A stretch of DNA of 37,422 bases. It comes from CAZTAK01 sp964611585 (GTDB taxonomy: Bacteria > Pseudomonadota > Alphaproteobacteria > SHVP01). Positions 17,977-25,760 of the stretch are shown one piece after another (the stretch's first letter is position 1; each line of letters starts with the position of its first letter). The notes beneath the pieces were generated by a model. That model was not told the DNA's origin. It was given only the letters and a program-made list of their open reading frames with translations, and did no database searches. The translations under genes and the position numbers were made by a program. The stretch lies in the NCBI GenBank assembly GCA_964611585.1, contig CAZTAK010000022.1, positions 1 through 37,422 on the forward strand. The letters are read 5' to 3'.

Positions 17977-18890
17977 GACCGGCCAGAGAAACCAAGTTGC
18001 GCCGGTCCCCGAGAATACATTGAGTAGCCGGTCCCCGAGAATACATTGAGTAGAATGAAAAAGACGGCGAGTGCGCCGAGCGGAATGGCGAGCTTCCGAT
18101 AGCGCTGACGGAAGGCGTGGCGCGATTCGCCGCCGTGTTCGCGGACCCAGGCAAGTCCGAACACCAGACCGAGGACCAGCACCGGCCAGTGGAACCAGAT
18201 GTCGTCGAGCCCTGAGAACACGTTGATAAGAAATAAGAAGATCGCGACCGCGCCAAGCGTAAGCCCAAGTTTCTGAGTCTTCGGCGACAGCATCGGGGCG
18301 TCGCCGGACCCTGCCGGCGAAGCCGGTGCGGCCGAGCTTCGCGGCGAATCATCGCGTTTTGACTCGCCGCCGAAGTGAACGCGATAGACCGGGATATGAT
18401 CGGCGATGTTTTTCACGTCCTGATCGCCCAGGAAATCGAACCCGATCGACAGTTTGTTCTTGACCTGATCGTAGACCGTTCCCGAGACGCAGATGCCGCC
18501 CGCTTCGGCGAGGCCCTCAAGACGGGCGGCGATATTGACGCCTTCGCCATACAAATCGTCGCCATCGACGATGACGTCGCCGAGGTTAATGCCGATGCGG
18601 AATTCCATCCGCCGGTCGGCCGGCCGATCGTGGTTGCGGGTGGCAAGTTCGGTCTGGATTTCAGCCGCTGCCGTCACCGCCTCGACGACGCTGTCGAATT
18701 CCGCCATCAGGCCATCGCCGACGACATTGACGACGCGGCCACGGTGACGCTCGATCAACCGTCCCATCGCCCCGCGGTAATCTTTGAGAGTGGCTAGCGT
18801 GCCGACTTCGTCGACGCCCATCAGGCGGCTGTAGCCCTTGACGTCGGCACAAAGGATGGTCGTCAGCTTGCGGCGGACGTCTTCGGTCAC
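17961..18890 (-). CDS. Class III adenylate/guanylate cyclase, membrane-anchored, frameshifted at its 3' end
   Basis: 309 codons from GTG 18888-18890, with AAGGGG upstream; the frame stays open further upstream to 18989 but that part looks untranslated. Residues 1-175 are a class III cyclase catalytic domain. It has KLTTILCADVKGYSRLM (first metal Asp), VVNVVGDGLMAEF (second Asp), FRIGINLGDVIVDGDDLYGEG and VNIAARLEGLA, and ends FDFLGDQDVKNI / VYRV. A Ser/Pro/Ala linker follows, then a two-helix membrane module (FLFLINVFSG, WFHWPVLVLGLVFGLAW) and the start of a second one (FFILLNVFSGTG). After the 26-bp duplication the frame shifts into about 22 meaningless codons and a stop at 17961. It should make cAMP (or cGMP) at the membrane if the catalytic part still folds. 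Confidence 0.85.
   Translation of the reverse strand: MTEDVRRKLTTILCADVKGYSRLMGVDEVGTLATLKDYRGAMGRLIERHRGRVVNVVGDGLMAEFDSVVEAVTAAAEIQTELATRNHDRPADRRMEFRIGINLGDVIVDGDDLYGEGVNIAARLEGLAEAGGICVSGTVYDQVKNKLSIGFDFLGDQDVKNIADHIPVYRVHFGGESKRDDSPRSSAAPASPAGSGDAPMLSPKTQKLGLTLGAVAIFLFLINVFSGLDDIWFHWPVLVLGLVFGLAWVREHGGESRHAFRQRYRKLAIPLGALAVFFILLNVFSGTGYSMYSRGPAQLGFSGRSWSSV
18001..18053. repeat. Exact 26-bp tandem duplication causing a frameshift
   Basis: Positions 18001-18026 and 18027-18052 are identical, and base 18053 repeats the first base of the unit. Because 26 is not a multiple of 3, the second copy shifts the cyclase reading frame. With one copy the whole span 17647-18890 becomes 1218 bases, exactly 406 codons with stop. 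The junction then reads FSGTGATWFLWPVLVIGL, matching the FSGLDDIWFHWPVLVLGL of the first membrane module. Confidence 0.95.
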
Positions 18891-19002
18891 GGGTACATGT
18901 CCCCTTGGCAGGTCCCGGCCCCCCGCCGGTCCGGTGCCGTTCAAACGATTTGAGGGGCGAGGGTACTTGCACGGTTCGCCCGGGCGCAAGGGGCGCGGCG
19001 GC

Positions 19003-19953
19003 CTAATCCGCGGCGCTAAAGCCCAGCAGCCGAAGGGCCTCCACCATGGCCGCCGGCGGCGGCGCCGTCACCACAAGTTTGCCGCCATCGGGGTGGGGAA
19101 ACTCGATGGTACGGGCGTGAAGATAGAGCCCCTGCGGCAGCCTGGAAATGGCGGGAAACGCCGCCCGGCCGCCGTATTTGCCATCGCCCAGAATCGGGGT
19201 TCCCAAGTGGGCGCAATGGGCCCGCAACTGGTGAGTCCGACCGGTGCGGGGTTCGAGTTCAAGCCAGGCGCGAGGCCCGGCGCGCTCGAGGGTGCGGTAG
19301 AGGGTGAGTGCCGCGCGCCCGGTTCCGGGGGTCATTTTTTCCCGCCCGCCAACCGCCGCCTTGCCCAGCGGCGCGTCGATTTGCCCGCGCGGCGGTTTCG
19401 GGTGCCCGGCGACCAGGCCCCAGTAGATCTTGCGCACCGCGCGGCTGCGGAAGGCGCGGCCAAGCGCAGCGGCGGCGGCGGCCTGGCGCGCCAGCACCAG
19501 ACATCCGCTGGTGTCCTTGTCGAGGCGATGGACCAGCCGCGGCCGCTCGGCGGCGCCGAATTGCAAAGCGTCGAGCATCGCGTCCAGGTGGCGGCGGATG
19601 TTGGTGCCGCCCTGGACGGCGAGACCGGGCGGCTTGTTGAGAACGATGACGGTTGCGTCCCGGTGCAGGACCGTCGCTTGGATCGCCGCCGCATCGGCCT
19701 CGGAGACGGCCGCCGGCGGTATCTTGCGCGGCGGGCTCGCCCGGCCCGCGCCAAGCGGCGGCACCCGGATCGATTGTCCCGCTGCGAGGCGCGCGTTCGC
19801 CCGGGTGCGTGCGCCGTCGAGTCGTATCTGACCCTTGCGCAGCAATTGTTCGAGACGGCCGTGCGGCAGATCGGGGTAATGACGCCTGAACCACCGGTCG
19901 AGGCGAATTCCGGCTTCGTCCCCGGTAACGGTGCGCTTCTCGGGCCCGCTCAT
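19003..19953 (-). CDS. rluC: RluA-family 23S rRNA pseudouridine synthase (RluC-like)
   Basis: 316 residues. An S4 RNA-binding domain leads (GIRLDRWFRRHYPDLPHGRLEQLLRKGQIRLDG...RLAAGQSIRVPP). The synthase domain has VLNKPPGLAVQGG, RLVHRLDKDTSGCLVLAR (catalytic Asp), KIYWGLVAGHP, LEPRTGRTHQLRAHCAHLGTPILGDGKYG and LYLHARTIEFPHP. RluC isomerises three uridines in 23S rRNA domain II; RluD-like specificity cannot be excluded from sequence alone. The start is ATG 19951-19953, which overlaps the crcB stop by four bases (ATGA); an ATG eight codons upstream would sit inside crcB. Confidence 0.9.
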   Translation of the reverse strand: MSGPEKRTVTGDEAGIRLDRWFRRHYPDLPHGRLEQLLRKGQIRLDGARTRANARLAAGQSIRVPPLGAGRASPPRKIPPAAVSEADAAAIQATVLHRDATVIVLNKPPGLAVQGGTNIRRHLDAMLDALQFGAAERPRLVHRLDKDTSGCLVLARQAAAAAALGRAFRSRAVRKIYWGLVAGHPKPPRGQIDAPLGKAAVGGREKMTPGTGRAALTLYRTLERAGPRAWLELEPRTGRTHQLRAHCAHLGTPILGDGKYGGRAAFPAISRLPQGLYLHARTIEFPHPDGGKLVVTAPPPAAMVEALRLLGFSAAD

Positions 19954-20330
19954 GCGAGGATGGTGCGAAACAGCCAAAGACCGGCGAACAGACCCAAGAT
20001 CGACAATGAAAACGACAACGCCGCATAGCCGAGCGCCGTGCCAAGCTGCCCGCGCTCGACCAGGACCACGAAGTCGAGCGAAAACGTCGAGAACGTGGTG
20101 AAGCCGCCAAGAACGCCGACCGACAATAGCGCCCGCACTTCGGGACCGACGCTCCAGCGCAGCGCCATCACCTCGATCAGCGCCCCCATCAGGAACGAGC
20201 CCAGCACATTGACCGTCAACGTGCCGTAGGGGAACCCGGCCCCGAGCCAGCGCAGCGTCAACATGCCCACCGAATGGCGGCCGAGTGCCCCGACAGCGCC
20301 GCCGACCGCAATCGCGAAAAGAACCTTCAT
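19950..20330 (-). CDS. crcB: Fluoride exporter CrcB (Fluc)
   Basis: 126 residues with four membrane helices. Family motifs are GGAVGALGR near the N end, GTLTVNVLGSFLMG (conserved pore Asn) and GVLGGFTTFSTFSLD (the Phe-box and Na+-site segment). CrcB forms dimeric fluoride channels in the inner membrane. I start it at ATG 20328-20330; an open frame upstream continues to 20522 but overlaps rarA and encodes no recognisable protein. It overlaps rluC by four bases. I see no obvious crcB fluoride riboswitch in the 31 bases before it. Confidence 0.95.
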   Translation of the reverse strand: MKVLFAIAVGGAVGALGRHSVGMLTLRWLGAGFPYGTLTVNVLGSFLMGALIEVMALRWSVGPEVRALLSVGVLGGFTTFSTFSLDFVVLVERGQLGTALGYAALSFSLSILGLFAGLWLFRTILA

Positions 20331-20361
20331 GCGGACCCCGCGCCTGGCTGACTCCGGACTG

Positions 20362-21675
20362 TCATTGCGAACCGCCGGTTCCGCGTTTCGCGCGCATACG
20401 TTTCCAGTATTCCAGGCGCTTGGCGATCTCGCGCTCGAAGCCGGTCTCGCGGGGGCAGTAATACTCCGCGCGCTCGAACCCGTCCGGGAAATAGCTCTGG
20501 CCGGAAAAACCGGCGGGGGCATCGTGGTCGTATTCGTATCCTTCGCCGTATCCCAGTTCCTTCATCATGCGGGTCGGCGCATTGAGGATGTGTTTGGGCG
20601 GCATCAGCGACCCGGATTCGGCGGCGGCCTGCGACGCCGCGCGGTGGGCGCGATAGACGGCGTTCGATTTGGGTGCGGTGGCGAGATAGACCACTGCCTG
20701 GGCAATGGCGAGTTCGCCTTCGGGCGAGCCCAGGAAGTCGTAGGCATCTTTCGCCGCCAGCGCCTGCTCGACCGCCCGTGGATCGGCAAGGCCGATGTCC
20801 TCGACGGCGAACCGTACCAGGCGGCGGACGATATAGAGCGGGCTCTCGCCACCCGCCAGCATGCGCGCCAGCCAGTAGAGGCTGGCATCGGCATCCGAGC
20901 CGCGCAAGGATTTGTGCAGCGCGCTGATCAGATTGTAGTGCCCTTCTTGGGTCTTGTCGTATAGCGGGGCGCGGCGCTGAACCGCCGCCACCAGCGCTTC
21001 GGTGTCGAGCGGCGCCGGTGCGTCAATTGCGAACAGGTCCTCGGCAAGATTGAGAACATAACGTCCGTCGCCGTCGGCCATACCGATCAGCGCCGACCGG
21101 GCCCCGCTTTCGAGCGGCAGGGGTCGCTTAAGCAGGTCCTCGGCGCGCGCAATCAACGTTTCCAGCGCCGTGTCGTCAAGGCGCTGCAACAGAAGCACCT
21201 GACAGCGCGACAGCAACGCCGCATTCAGTTCGAAGGACGGGTTTTCGGTGGTGGCGCCGACCAGAATGATGGTTCCGTCCTCGACAACAGGCAAGAAGCC
21301 ATCCTGCTGAGCCCGGTTGAAGCGATGAATTTCATCGACGAACAAAAGCGTGCCGCGGCCCGCAAGCCGCCGTGCGCGCGCAGCCTCGATTGCCTTGCGC
21401 ACATCGGCAACGCCGGAAAACACCGCCGAGAGTTGCACAAAATCCAGCGCCACCGCTTCGGCCAGCAACCGCGCGATGGTCGTCTTGCCGCTGCCCGGCG
21501 GGCCCCACAGGATCAGTGAGGCCAGCCGGCCGGCGCCGATCATCAGGCCGAGCGGCCCGTCCGGTCCGAGCAAATGATCCTGTCCCAGCACCTCGCCGAG
21601 GGTGCGCGGCCGCAGGCGGTCGGCGAGCGGGTGCGGCGCACCCGCGTCGAGTCCGGCCGCCTCGAACAGGCTCAC
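20362..21675 (-). CDS. rarA: Replication-associated recombination protein A (MgsA/RarA AAA+ ATPase)
   Basis: 437 residues. DRLRPRTLGEVLGQDHLLGPDGPL precedes the Walker A loop LWGPPGSGKTTIAR. Walker B is LLFVDEIHRFNRAQQDGFLPVVEDGTI, followed by the sensor 1 segment GATTENPSFELNAALLSRCQV. The C half contains the RarA tetramerisation domain (YDKTQEGHYNLISALHKSLRGSDADASLYWLARML, GLADPRAVEQALAAKDAYDFLGSPEGELAIAQAVVYLA). It acts at stalled replication forks with SSB. The start is GTG 21673-21675, sharing GTGA with the degP stop, which argues for translational coupling. Confidence 0.95.
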   Translation of the reverse strand: MSLFEAAGLDAGAPHPLADRLRPRTLGEVLGQDHLLGPDGPLGLMIGAGRLASLILWGPPGSGKTTIARLLAEAVALDFVQLSAVFSGVADVRKAIEAARARRLAGRGTLLFVDEIHRFNRAQQDGFLPVVEDGTIILVGATTENPSFELNAALLSRCQVLLLQRLDDTALETLIARAEDLLKRPLPLESGARSALIGMADGDGRYVLNLAEDLFAIDAPAPLDTEALVAAVQRRAPLYDKTQEGHYNLISALHKSLRGSDADASLYWLARMLAGGESPLYIVRRLVRFAVEDIGLADPRAVEQALAAKDAYDFLGSPEGELAIAQAVVYLATAPKSNAVYRAHRAASQAAAESGSLMPPKHILNAPTRMMKELGYGEGYEYDHDAPAGFSGQSYFPDGFERAEYYCPRETGFEREIAKRLEYWKRMRAKRGTGGSQ

Positions 21676-23138
21676 CCGCCCACCGTGAAGTTGATATCCT
21701 GATTGCCGCGGTGCACCGTGATGTTCCATTCGCGGGCGGCGCGCATGGCCACGGTAAGGTCTTCGATGGTTCGGATATTGCGGTCGTTGACGCGGACGAA
21801 CACGTCGCCTTGCCGCAGCCGGATGCGATTGGCGTTACTGCGCGGGGCGACTCCGAGCACGATTACGCCGCGCGACATGGCGATGCTGTCCAGACCCAGT
21901 TCTTCGGCCAGCGCCGGCGACAGGTTGGCAATGCGCGCGCCAGCAATCGGATTGGGCCCGCTGACATCGGTCACGTTACGAGGCGGATCCTCCGGCGGCA
22001 CCGACAGGTCGATCGACAGGGTCAGCAGCACACCCCGCCGTAGCACATCGAGCGCCGCCGATTCACCGATGACGCCGATGGCGACCCGGTAATTGAGACC
22101 TTGCGGATCGTTGACCTCGAGACCGCCGACGCGGCGAATCACGTCGCCGACATGCAGTCCGGCCCGCTCGGCCGGACCGCCAGGGTAGATCTTGTTTATC
22201 AGCACACCACCCGGCCGTTCGAGTCCAAGCGAGCCGGCGAGGTCCGAATCCACCTCCTGCCCGCCGGCACCCAACCAGGGCCGCTGCACGCGCCCGGTCG
22301 TGGTCGCGCTCGCCACCACCGAGGCTGCCATGTTGGAAGGGATCGCGAATCCGATTCCGATCGAACCGCCGGAGCGCGAGAAGATCGCGGTGTTTACGCC
22401 CGCGAGGCGCCCGTCCATGGTCACCAGCGCGCCGCCGGAGTTGCCGGGATTGATGGCGGCATCTGTCTGGATGAAGAACTGAAAGTCGGTGATCCCGACC
22501 TGAGTGCGCGCCAGCGCCGAAATGATGCCGCTGGTCACCGTCTGCCCGACGCCGAACGGATTGCCGATCGCCAGCACCAGGTCGCCAACCTCAAGATCGT
22601 CCGAATCCATGAATTCGAGTGCGGGCAGCGCCTCGCCCGCGGTATCGATTCGCAGCACCGCAAGATCGGTGCGCTCGTCGGCCAGAACGATATCGGCCGG
22701 AAACTCGCGCCGGTCGGCCAGGGCGACGATGATTTCGTCCGAGCCTGCAATAACGTGATTGTTGGTCACCACCAGGCCGTCAGCCCTGATGATGACGCCC
22801 GACCCGAGCGAGCTTTGCATGCGTTGGCGTGGAGGGTTGGGGCCGAAGAAATCGTCGCCGAAGAAACGCCGGAACAGGGGATCGTTGAACAGCGGCGAGC
22901 GCTCGACCGAGCGCACCAGCGTGCGCGTGAACACGTTGACCACAGCGGGCGCGACCTTGCGGACAAGGGGCGCGAACGAATACTGAATCTGGACTTCGGA
23001 TTCGGGGACGACGCGCTCTTGTGCGGCGGCGGCGCCGGACCCTCCTGTCAGCACCACCATCGCCACCACCGCGGCCGCGCACGCACGCATGCGGCGCGGA
23101 GAGGCGGGGTCGGAGCTTGTGAACTGCCGCGCCGTCAT
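21672..23138 (-). CDS. Periplasmic DegP/DegQ-type serine endoprotease
   Basis: 488 residues. A signal peptide is likely, best seen from the second Met (RACAAAVVAMVVLTGGSGAAAA; alternative start at 23090). The trypsin-like triad is His128 in TNNHVI, Asp158 in ERTDLAVL and Ser234 in NPGNSGGAL. Two PDZ domains follow (about 285-375 and 395-480: GGVLINKIYPGGPAERAGLHVGDVI; GVIVLGVAPRSNANRIRLRQGDVFVRVND). Such proteases degrade or refold damaged envelope proteins. It is 86 bases downstream of rplQ and overlaps rarA by four bases. Confidence 0.94.
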   Translation of the reverse strand: MTARQFTSSDPASPRRMRACAAAVVAMVVLTGGSGAAAAQERVVPESEVQIQYSFAPLVRKVAPAVVNVFTRTLVRSVERSPLFNDPLFRRFFGDDFFGPNPPRQRMQSSLGSGVIIRADGLVVTNNHVIAGSDEIIVALADRREFPADIVLADERTDLAVLRIDTAGEALPALEFMDSDDLEVGDLVLAIGNPFGVGQTVTSGIISALARTQVGITDFQFFIQTDAAINPGNSGGALVTMDGRLAGVNTAIFSRSGGSIGIGFAIPSNMAASVVASATTTGRVQRPWLGAGGQEVDSDLAGSLGLERPGGVLINKIYPGGPAERAGLHVGDVIRRVGGLEVNDPQGLNYRVAIGVIGESAALDVLRRGVLLTLSIDLSVPPEDPPRNVTDVSGPNPIAGARIANLSPALAEELGLDSIAMSRGVIVLGVAPRSNANRIRLRQGDVFVRVNDRNIRTIEDLTVAMRAAREWNITVHRGNQDINFTVGG

Positions 23139-23224
23139 AGCCCTAGCTTAGCCTGTTCACCGGGCGGCGGACACCGGCGCCTGGAGGGCCGGATGGGTTC
23201 GGACGGCCGCAGGCGGAGTGGCGG

Positions 23225-23659
23225 TCAGCCGGCGGCGGCTTCTTCCTGATCGTCGTCGTCGCCGAACTGGATCGGGCCCGAATCGAGGCCCTTGGCGTCC
23301 TCGTCGCGGTCGACCAGTTCGATCACCGCCATTGGCGCCGAATCGCCATAGCGGAAGCCGGCGCGCAGAACCCGCGTATAGCCGCCCGGCCGGTCGGCAT
23401 AGCGTTCGGAAAGCGCGGTAAAGAGCTTGTCCACCAGGGCGCGGTCCTGAATCTGCGACAGTGCCTGACGCCGGGCATGAAGGCCGCCGCGTTTCCCCAG
23501 TGTGACCAGCTTGTCGACGATAGGGCGCAGTTCCTTGGCCTTGGGCAGAGTCGTTTCGATCTGTTCGTGCTTGATCAGCGCGGCCGCCATGTTGGCGAAC
23601 ATCGCCTTGCGGTGGGCGCTGGTGCGGCTGAGGCGGCGGCCCTTTTTGCGGTGGCGCAT
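23225..23659 (-). CDS. rplQ: 50S ribosomal protein bL17
   Basis: 144 residues. MRHRKKGRRLSRTSAHRKAMFANMA and ETTLPKAKELRPIVDKLVTLGKRG are the bL17 signature; GGYTRVLRAGFRYGDSAPMAVIELVDR forms the end of the core. A short acidic tail rich in Asp and Glu (about 128-144) extends beyond the E. coli length of 127, as is common in alphaproteobacteria. It is the last gene of the ribosomal block, 33 bases after rpoA. Confidence 0.98.
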   Translation of the reverse strand: MRHRKKGRRLSRTSAHRKAMFANMAAALIKHEQIETTLPKAKELRPIVDKLVTLGKRGGLHARRQALSQIQDRALVDKLFTALSERYADRPGGYTRVLRAGFRYGDSAPMAVIELVDRDEDAKGLDSGPIQFGDDDDQEEAAAG

Positions 23660-23692
23660 GGTGGAGACTCCGGTCGGACGCGGAACGCGTGC

Positions 23693-24721
23693 CTAGAAAT
23701 TGTCGTCGAGCTTTTTGGCCATTTCCTCGATGTTCTCGGGCGGCCAGCTCGGGACTTCCATACCAAGGTGCAGGCCCATCTGCGCCAACACTTCCTTGAT
23801 TTCGTTCAGCGATTTGCGACCGAAATTGGGGGTCCGCAGCATCTCGCCCTCGGACTTCTGGATCAGATCGCCGATGTAGACGATGTTGTCGTTCTTGAGG
23901 CAATTGGCGGACCGGACCGACAGTTCGAGCTCTTCGACCTTGCGCAGCAGGTTGGGGTTAAACTCGGGTTCGATCGACGTTTCTTCGGTGGTCGCGGCGC
24001 GCGGCTCCTCGAAGTTGATGAACAACTGGAACTGGTCCTGAAGGATGCGCGCGGCGTAGGCAACGGCGTCCTCGGGCGTGAGGGTGCCGTTGGTCTCGAC
24101 CTGCATGATCAGCCTGTCGTAATCGAGAATCTGACCCTCGCGGGTCTTGTCGACCTTGTAGGAGACCCGTTTGATCGGGCTGTAGCCGGCATCGACCGGG
24201 ATCAGTCCAATGGGAGATTCCTCGGTCAATTCGAGCGGGGCCGAGACATAGCCCTTGCCCGATCCGACGGTGAGTTCCATCGACAGGTTGGCTTTCTCAT
24301 CAAGCGTGCAAATGACCAGATCGGGATTGAGAATCTCGATATCGTGGCCGGCCTCGATGTCGCCGGCCCTGACCTCGGCCGGACCCTTGGCCTTGAGGAC
24401 CATGCGCTTGGGGCCCTCGCCGTGCATCCGAAGCGCCAGCGCCTTGATGTTGAGAACGATATCGGTCACGTCCTCGCGCACGCCCGGGATCGACGAGAAT
24501 TCGTGCAGCACGCCGTCGATCTGCACCGAGGTCACCGCCGCCCCTTGCAGCGCCGACAGCAACACGCGGCGCAGCGCATTGCCAAGCGTCAGACCGAACC
24601 CCCGTTCCAACGGTTCGGCCACAACCGTCGCGACCCTTTGCGGATCGGCGCCGGGCTCGACCACCAGCCGGTTGGGTTTGATCAAGTCGTTCCAATTTTT
24701 GTGAATAACTTCCACAGCCAT
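23693..24721 (-). CDS. rpoA: RNA polymerase alpha subunit
   Basis: 342 residues. The N domain (about 1-240) begins WNDLIKPNRLVVE and holds RGFGLTLGNALRRVLLSALQGAAVTSVQIDGVLHEFSSIPGV-like dimerisation text. A linker with EEPRAATTEETSIEPEF follows. The C domain (about 255-330) has LLRKVEELELSVRSANCLKNDNI, IGDLIQKSE and GRKSLNEIKEVL, which bind UP elements and activators. It seeds assembly of the polymerase core. The order rpsM-rpsK-rpoA-rplQ without rpsD is typical of alphaproteobacteria. Confidence 0.99.
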   Translation of the reverse strand: MAVEVIHKNWNDLIKPNRLVVEPGADPQRVATVVAEPLERGFGLTLGNALRRVLLSALQGAAVTSVQIDGVLHEFSSIPGVREDVTDIVLNIKALALRMHGEGPKRMVLKAKGPAEVRAGDIEAGHDIEILNPDLVICTLDEKANLSMELTVGSGKGYVSAPLELTEESPIGLIPVDAGYSPIKRVSYKVDKTREGQILDYDRLIMQVETNGTLTPEDAVAYAARILQDQFQLFINFEEPRAATTEETSIEPEFNPNLLRKVEELELSVRSANCLKNDNIVYIGDLIQKSEGEMLRTPNFGRKSLNEIKEVLAQMGLHLGMEVPSWPPENIEEMAKKLDDNF

Positions 24722-24787
24722 CTACCTCTTGGACCGGTTCCCGGAATGCGGCCGCAGGGCCGCCAATTAGATCTTGCCGCTTGCGTT

Positions 24788-24808
24788 CGGGCCGGATTTC
24801 CCGGCCCG
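24788..24808 (-). other. GC hairpin between rpsK and rpoA
   Basis: A perfect 8-bp stem, CGGGCCGG with CCGGCCCG, surrounds a 5-base loop in the 98-base rpsK-rpoA gap. A second short inverted repeat (GCGGCC/GGCCGC) follows toward rpoA. No T run follows, so it is more likely an mRNA processing or stability element, or chance, than a terminator. Confidence 0.4.
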
Positions 24809-24819
24809 CGCCCAAAAGT

Positions 24820-25212
24820 TCAGACGCGGCGGCGCTTTGGTGGACGGCATCCATTGTGGGGAATGGGTGTCACGTCCCGAATCGAAGTAATCGTAAATCC
24901 CACGGCCTGCAGCGACCGGAGCGCGGATTCGCGGCCCGACCCGGGGCCGCGGACCTCGACCTCAAGTGTCTTCACGCCGTGCTCCTGGGCCTTGCGCCCG
25001 GCTTCGGCGGCCGCTACCTGGGCCGCATAGGGCGTCGACTTGCGCGAGCCCCGGAACCCCTGCTGGCCCGCCGATGACCAGGCAATCGCGTTGCCCTGGG
25101 CATCGGTAATCGTAATCATGGTGTTGTTGTAGGTCGCGTTCACGTGGGCGACGCCTGCCGTGATGTTCTTGCGTTCGCGCTTGCGCACACGGGCCTGGGT
25201 ATCCTTTGCCAT
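24820..25212 (-). CDS. rpsK: 30S ribosomal protein uS11
   Basis: 130 residues from ATG 25210-25212. KNITAGVAHVNATYNNTMITITDAQGNAIAWSSAGQQGFRGSRKSTPYAAQVAA-type core and the C-terminal IRDVTPIPHNGCRPPKRRRV are diagnostic. It sits on the 30S platform beside the mRNA exit. It begins 5 bases after the rpsM stop. The longer open frame upstream overlaps rpsM and is not used. Confidence 0.98.
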   Translation of the reverse strand: MAKDTQARVRKRERKNITAGVAHVNATYNNTMITITDAQGNAIAWSSAGQQGFRGSRKSTPYAAQVAAAEAGRKAQEHGVKTLEVEVRGPGSGRESALRSLQAVGFTITSIRDVTPIPHNGCRPPKRRRV

Positions 25213-25217
25213 GGCGA

Positions 25218-25592
25218 TCAGACCGTCTTCTTCCTGCCCGCGATCGGCCGCGCCGGCCCTTTGCGGGTTCTTGCGTTGGTATGGGTGCGCTGGCCACGGA
25301 CCGGCAAGCGGCGACGATGGCGCAGACCGCGGTAACAACCGAAATCCATCAGGCGTTTGATATTCATCGAGGTCTCGCGGCGAACTTCGCCCTCGACCAC
25401 ATAGTCCCGGTCGATGATTTCGCGAATCTGGATCACCTCGCCGTCGGTCAGGTCGCTGACCCGGCGCTCAGGCGCGAGCCCCGCCTTTTCGCGAATATTC
25501 CGCGCCCGGGTGCGGCCGATGCCGAAAATGTAGGTCAGCGCAATTTCAACGCGCTTGCCGCTCGGAATGTTGACACCCGCTATCCGCGCCAC
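25218..25592 (-). CDS. rpsM: 30S ribosomal protein uS13
   Basis: 124 residues. MARIAGVNIPSGKRVEIALTYIFGIG, the helix-two-turns-helix segment, and the basic tail GQRTHTNARTRKGPARPIAGRKK are typical of uS13, which contacts the P-site tRNA and forms the B1 bridges. The start is GTG 25590-25592, with AGGAG 8 bases upstream. It is the first gene after a 168-base gap carrying a good promoter, so it probably heads the alpha operon. Confidence 0.98.
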   Translation of the reverse strand: MARIAGVNIPSGKRVEIALTYIFGIGRTRARNIREKAGLAPERRVSDLTDGEVIQIREIIDRDYVVEGEVRRETSMNIKRLMDFGCYRGLRHRRRLPVRGQRTHTNARTRKGPARPIAGRKKTV

Positions 25593-25727
25593 GTTGTCAT
25601 CTCCTCAAAGATTTGGGACCGTACGGCCGGGCCCGGCAATCGACACGTAAACGGGCCGCACGACCCGCCTCCGCGGCTCCCGCGTCCGTTGAAAATTTGG
25701 CAGTTTCTATGCGCCCGACCGGGCCGG

Positions 25728-25756
25728 ATTATCATGATTTCGGCCCTCGAAGTCAA
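25728..25756 (-). promoter_or_regulatory. Promoter for the rpsM-rpsK-rpoA-rplQ operon
   Basis: On the minus strand TTGACT (25751-25756) and GATAAT (25728-25733) are 17 bases apart, a near-consensus sigma-70-type promoter. It lies within 5 bases of the adk stop. It would give a leader of about 130 bases before rpsM, containing GC-rich inverted repeats (for example GCCGGGCCCGGC), long enough for ribosomal protein feedback. Confidence 0.7.
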
Positions 25757-25760
25757 CATT

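Noticed and set aside
17961..18026. C-terminal 22 residues of the cyclase frame as a genuine domain
   Set aside because: They are the out-of-frame reading of sequence that, after removing one 26-bp copy, encodes a clear membrane helix.
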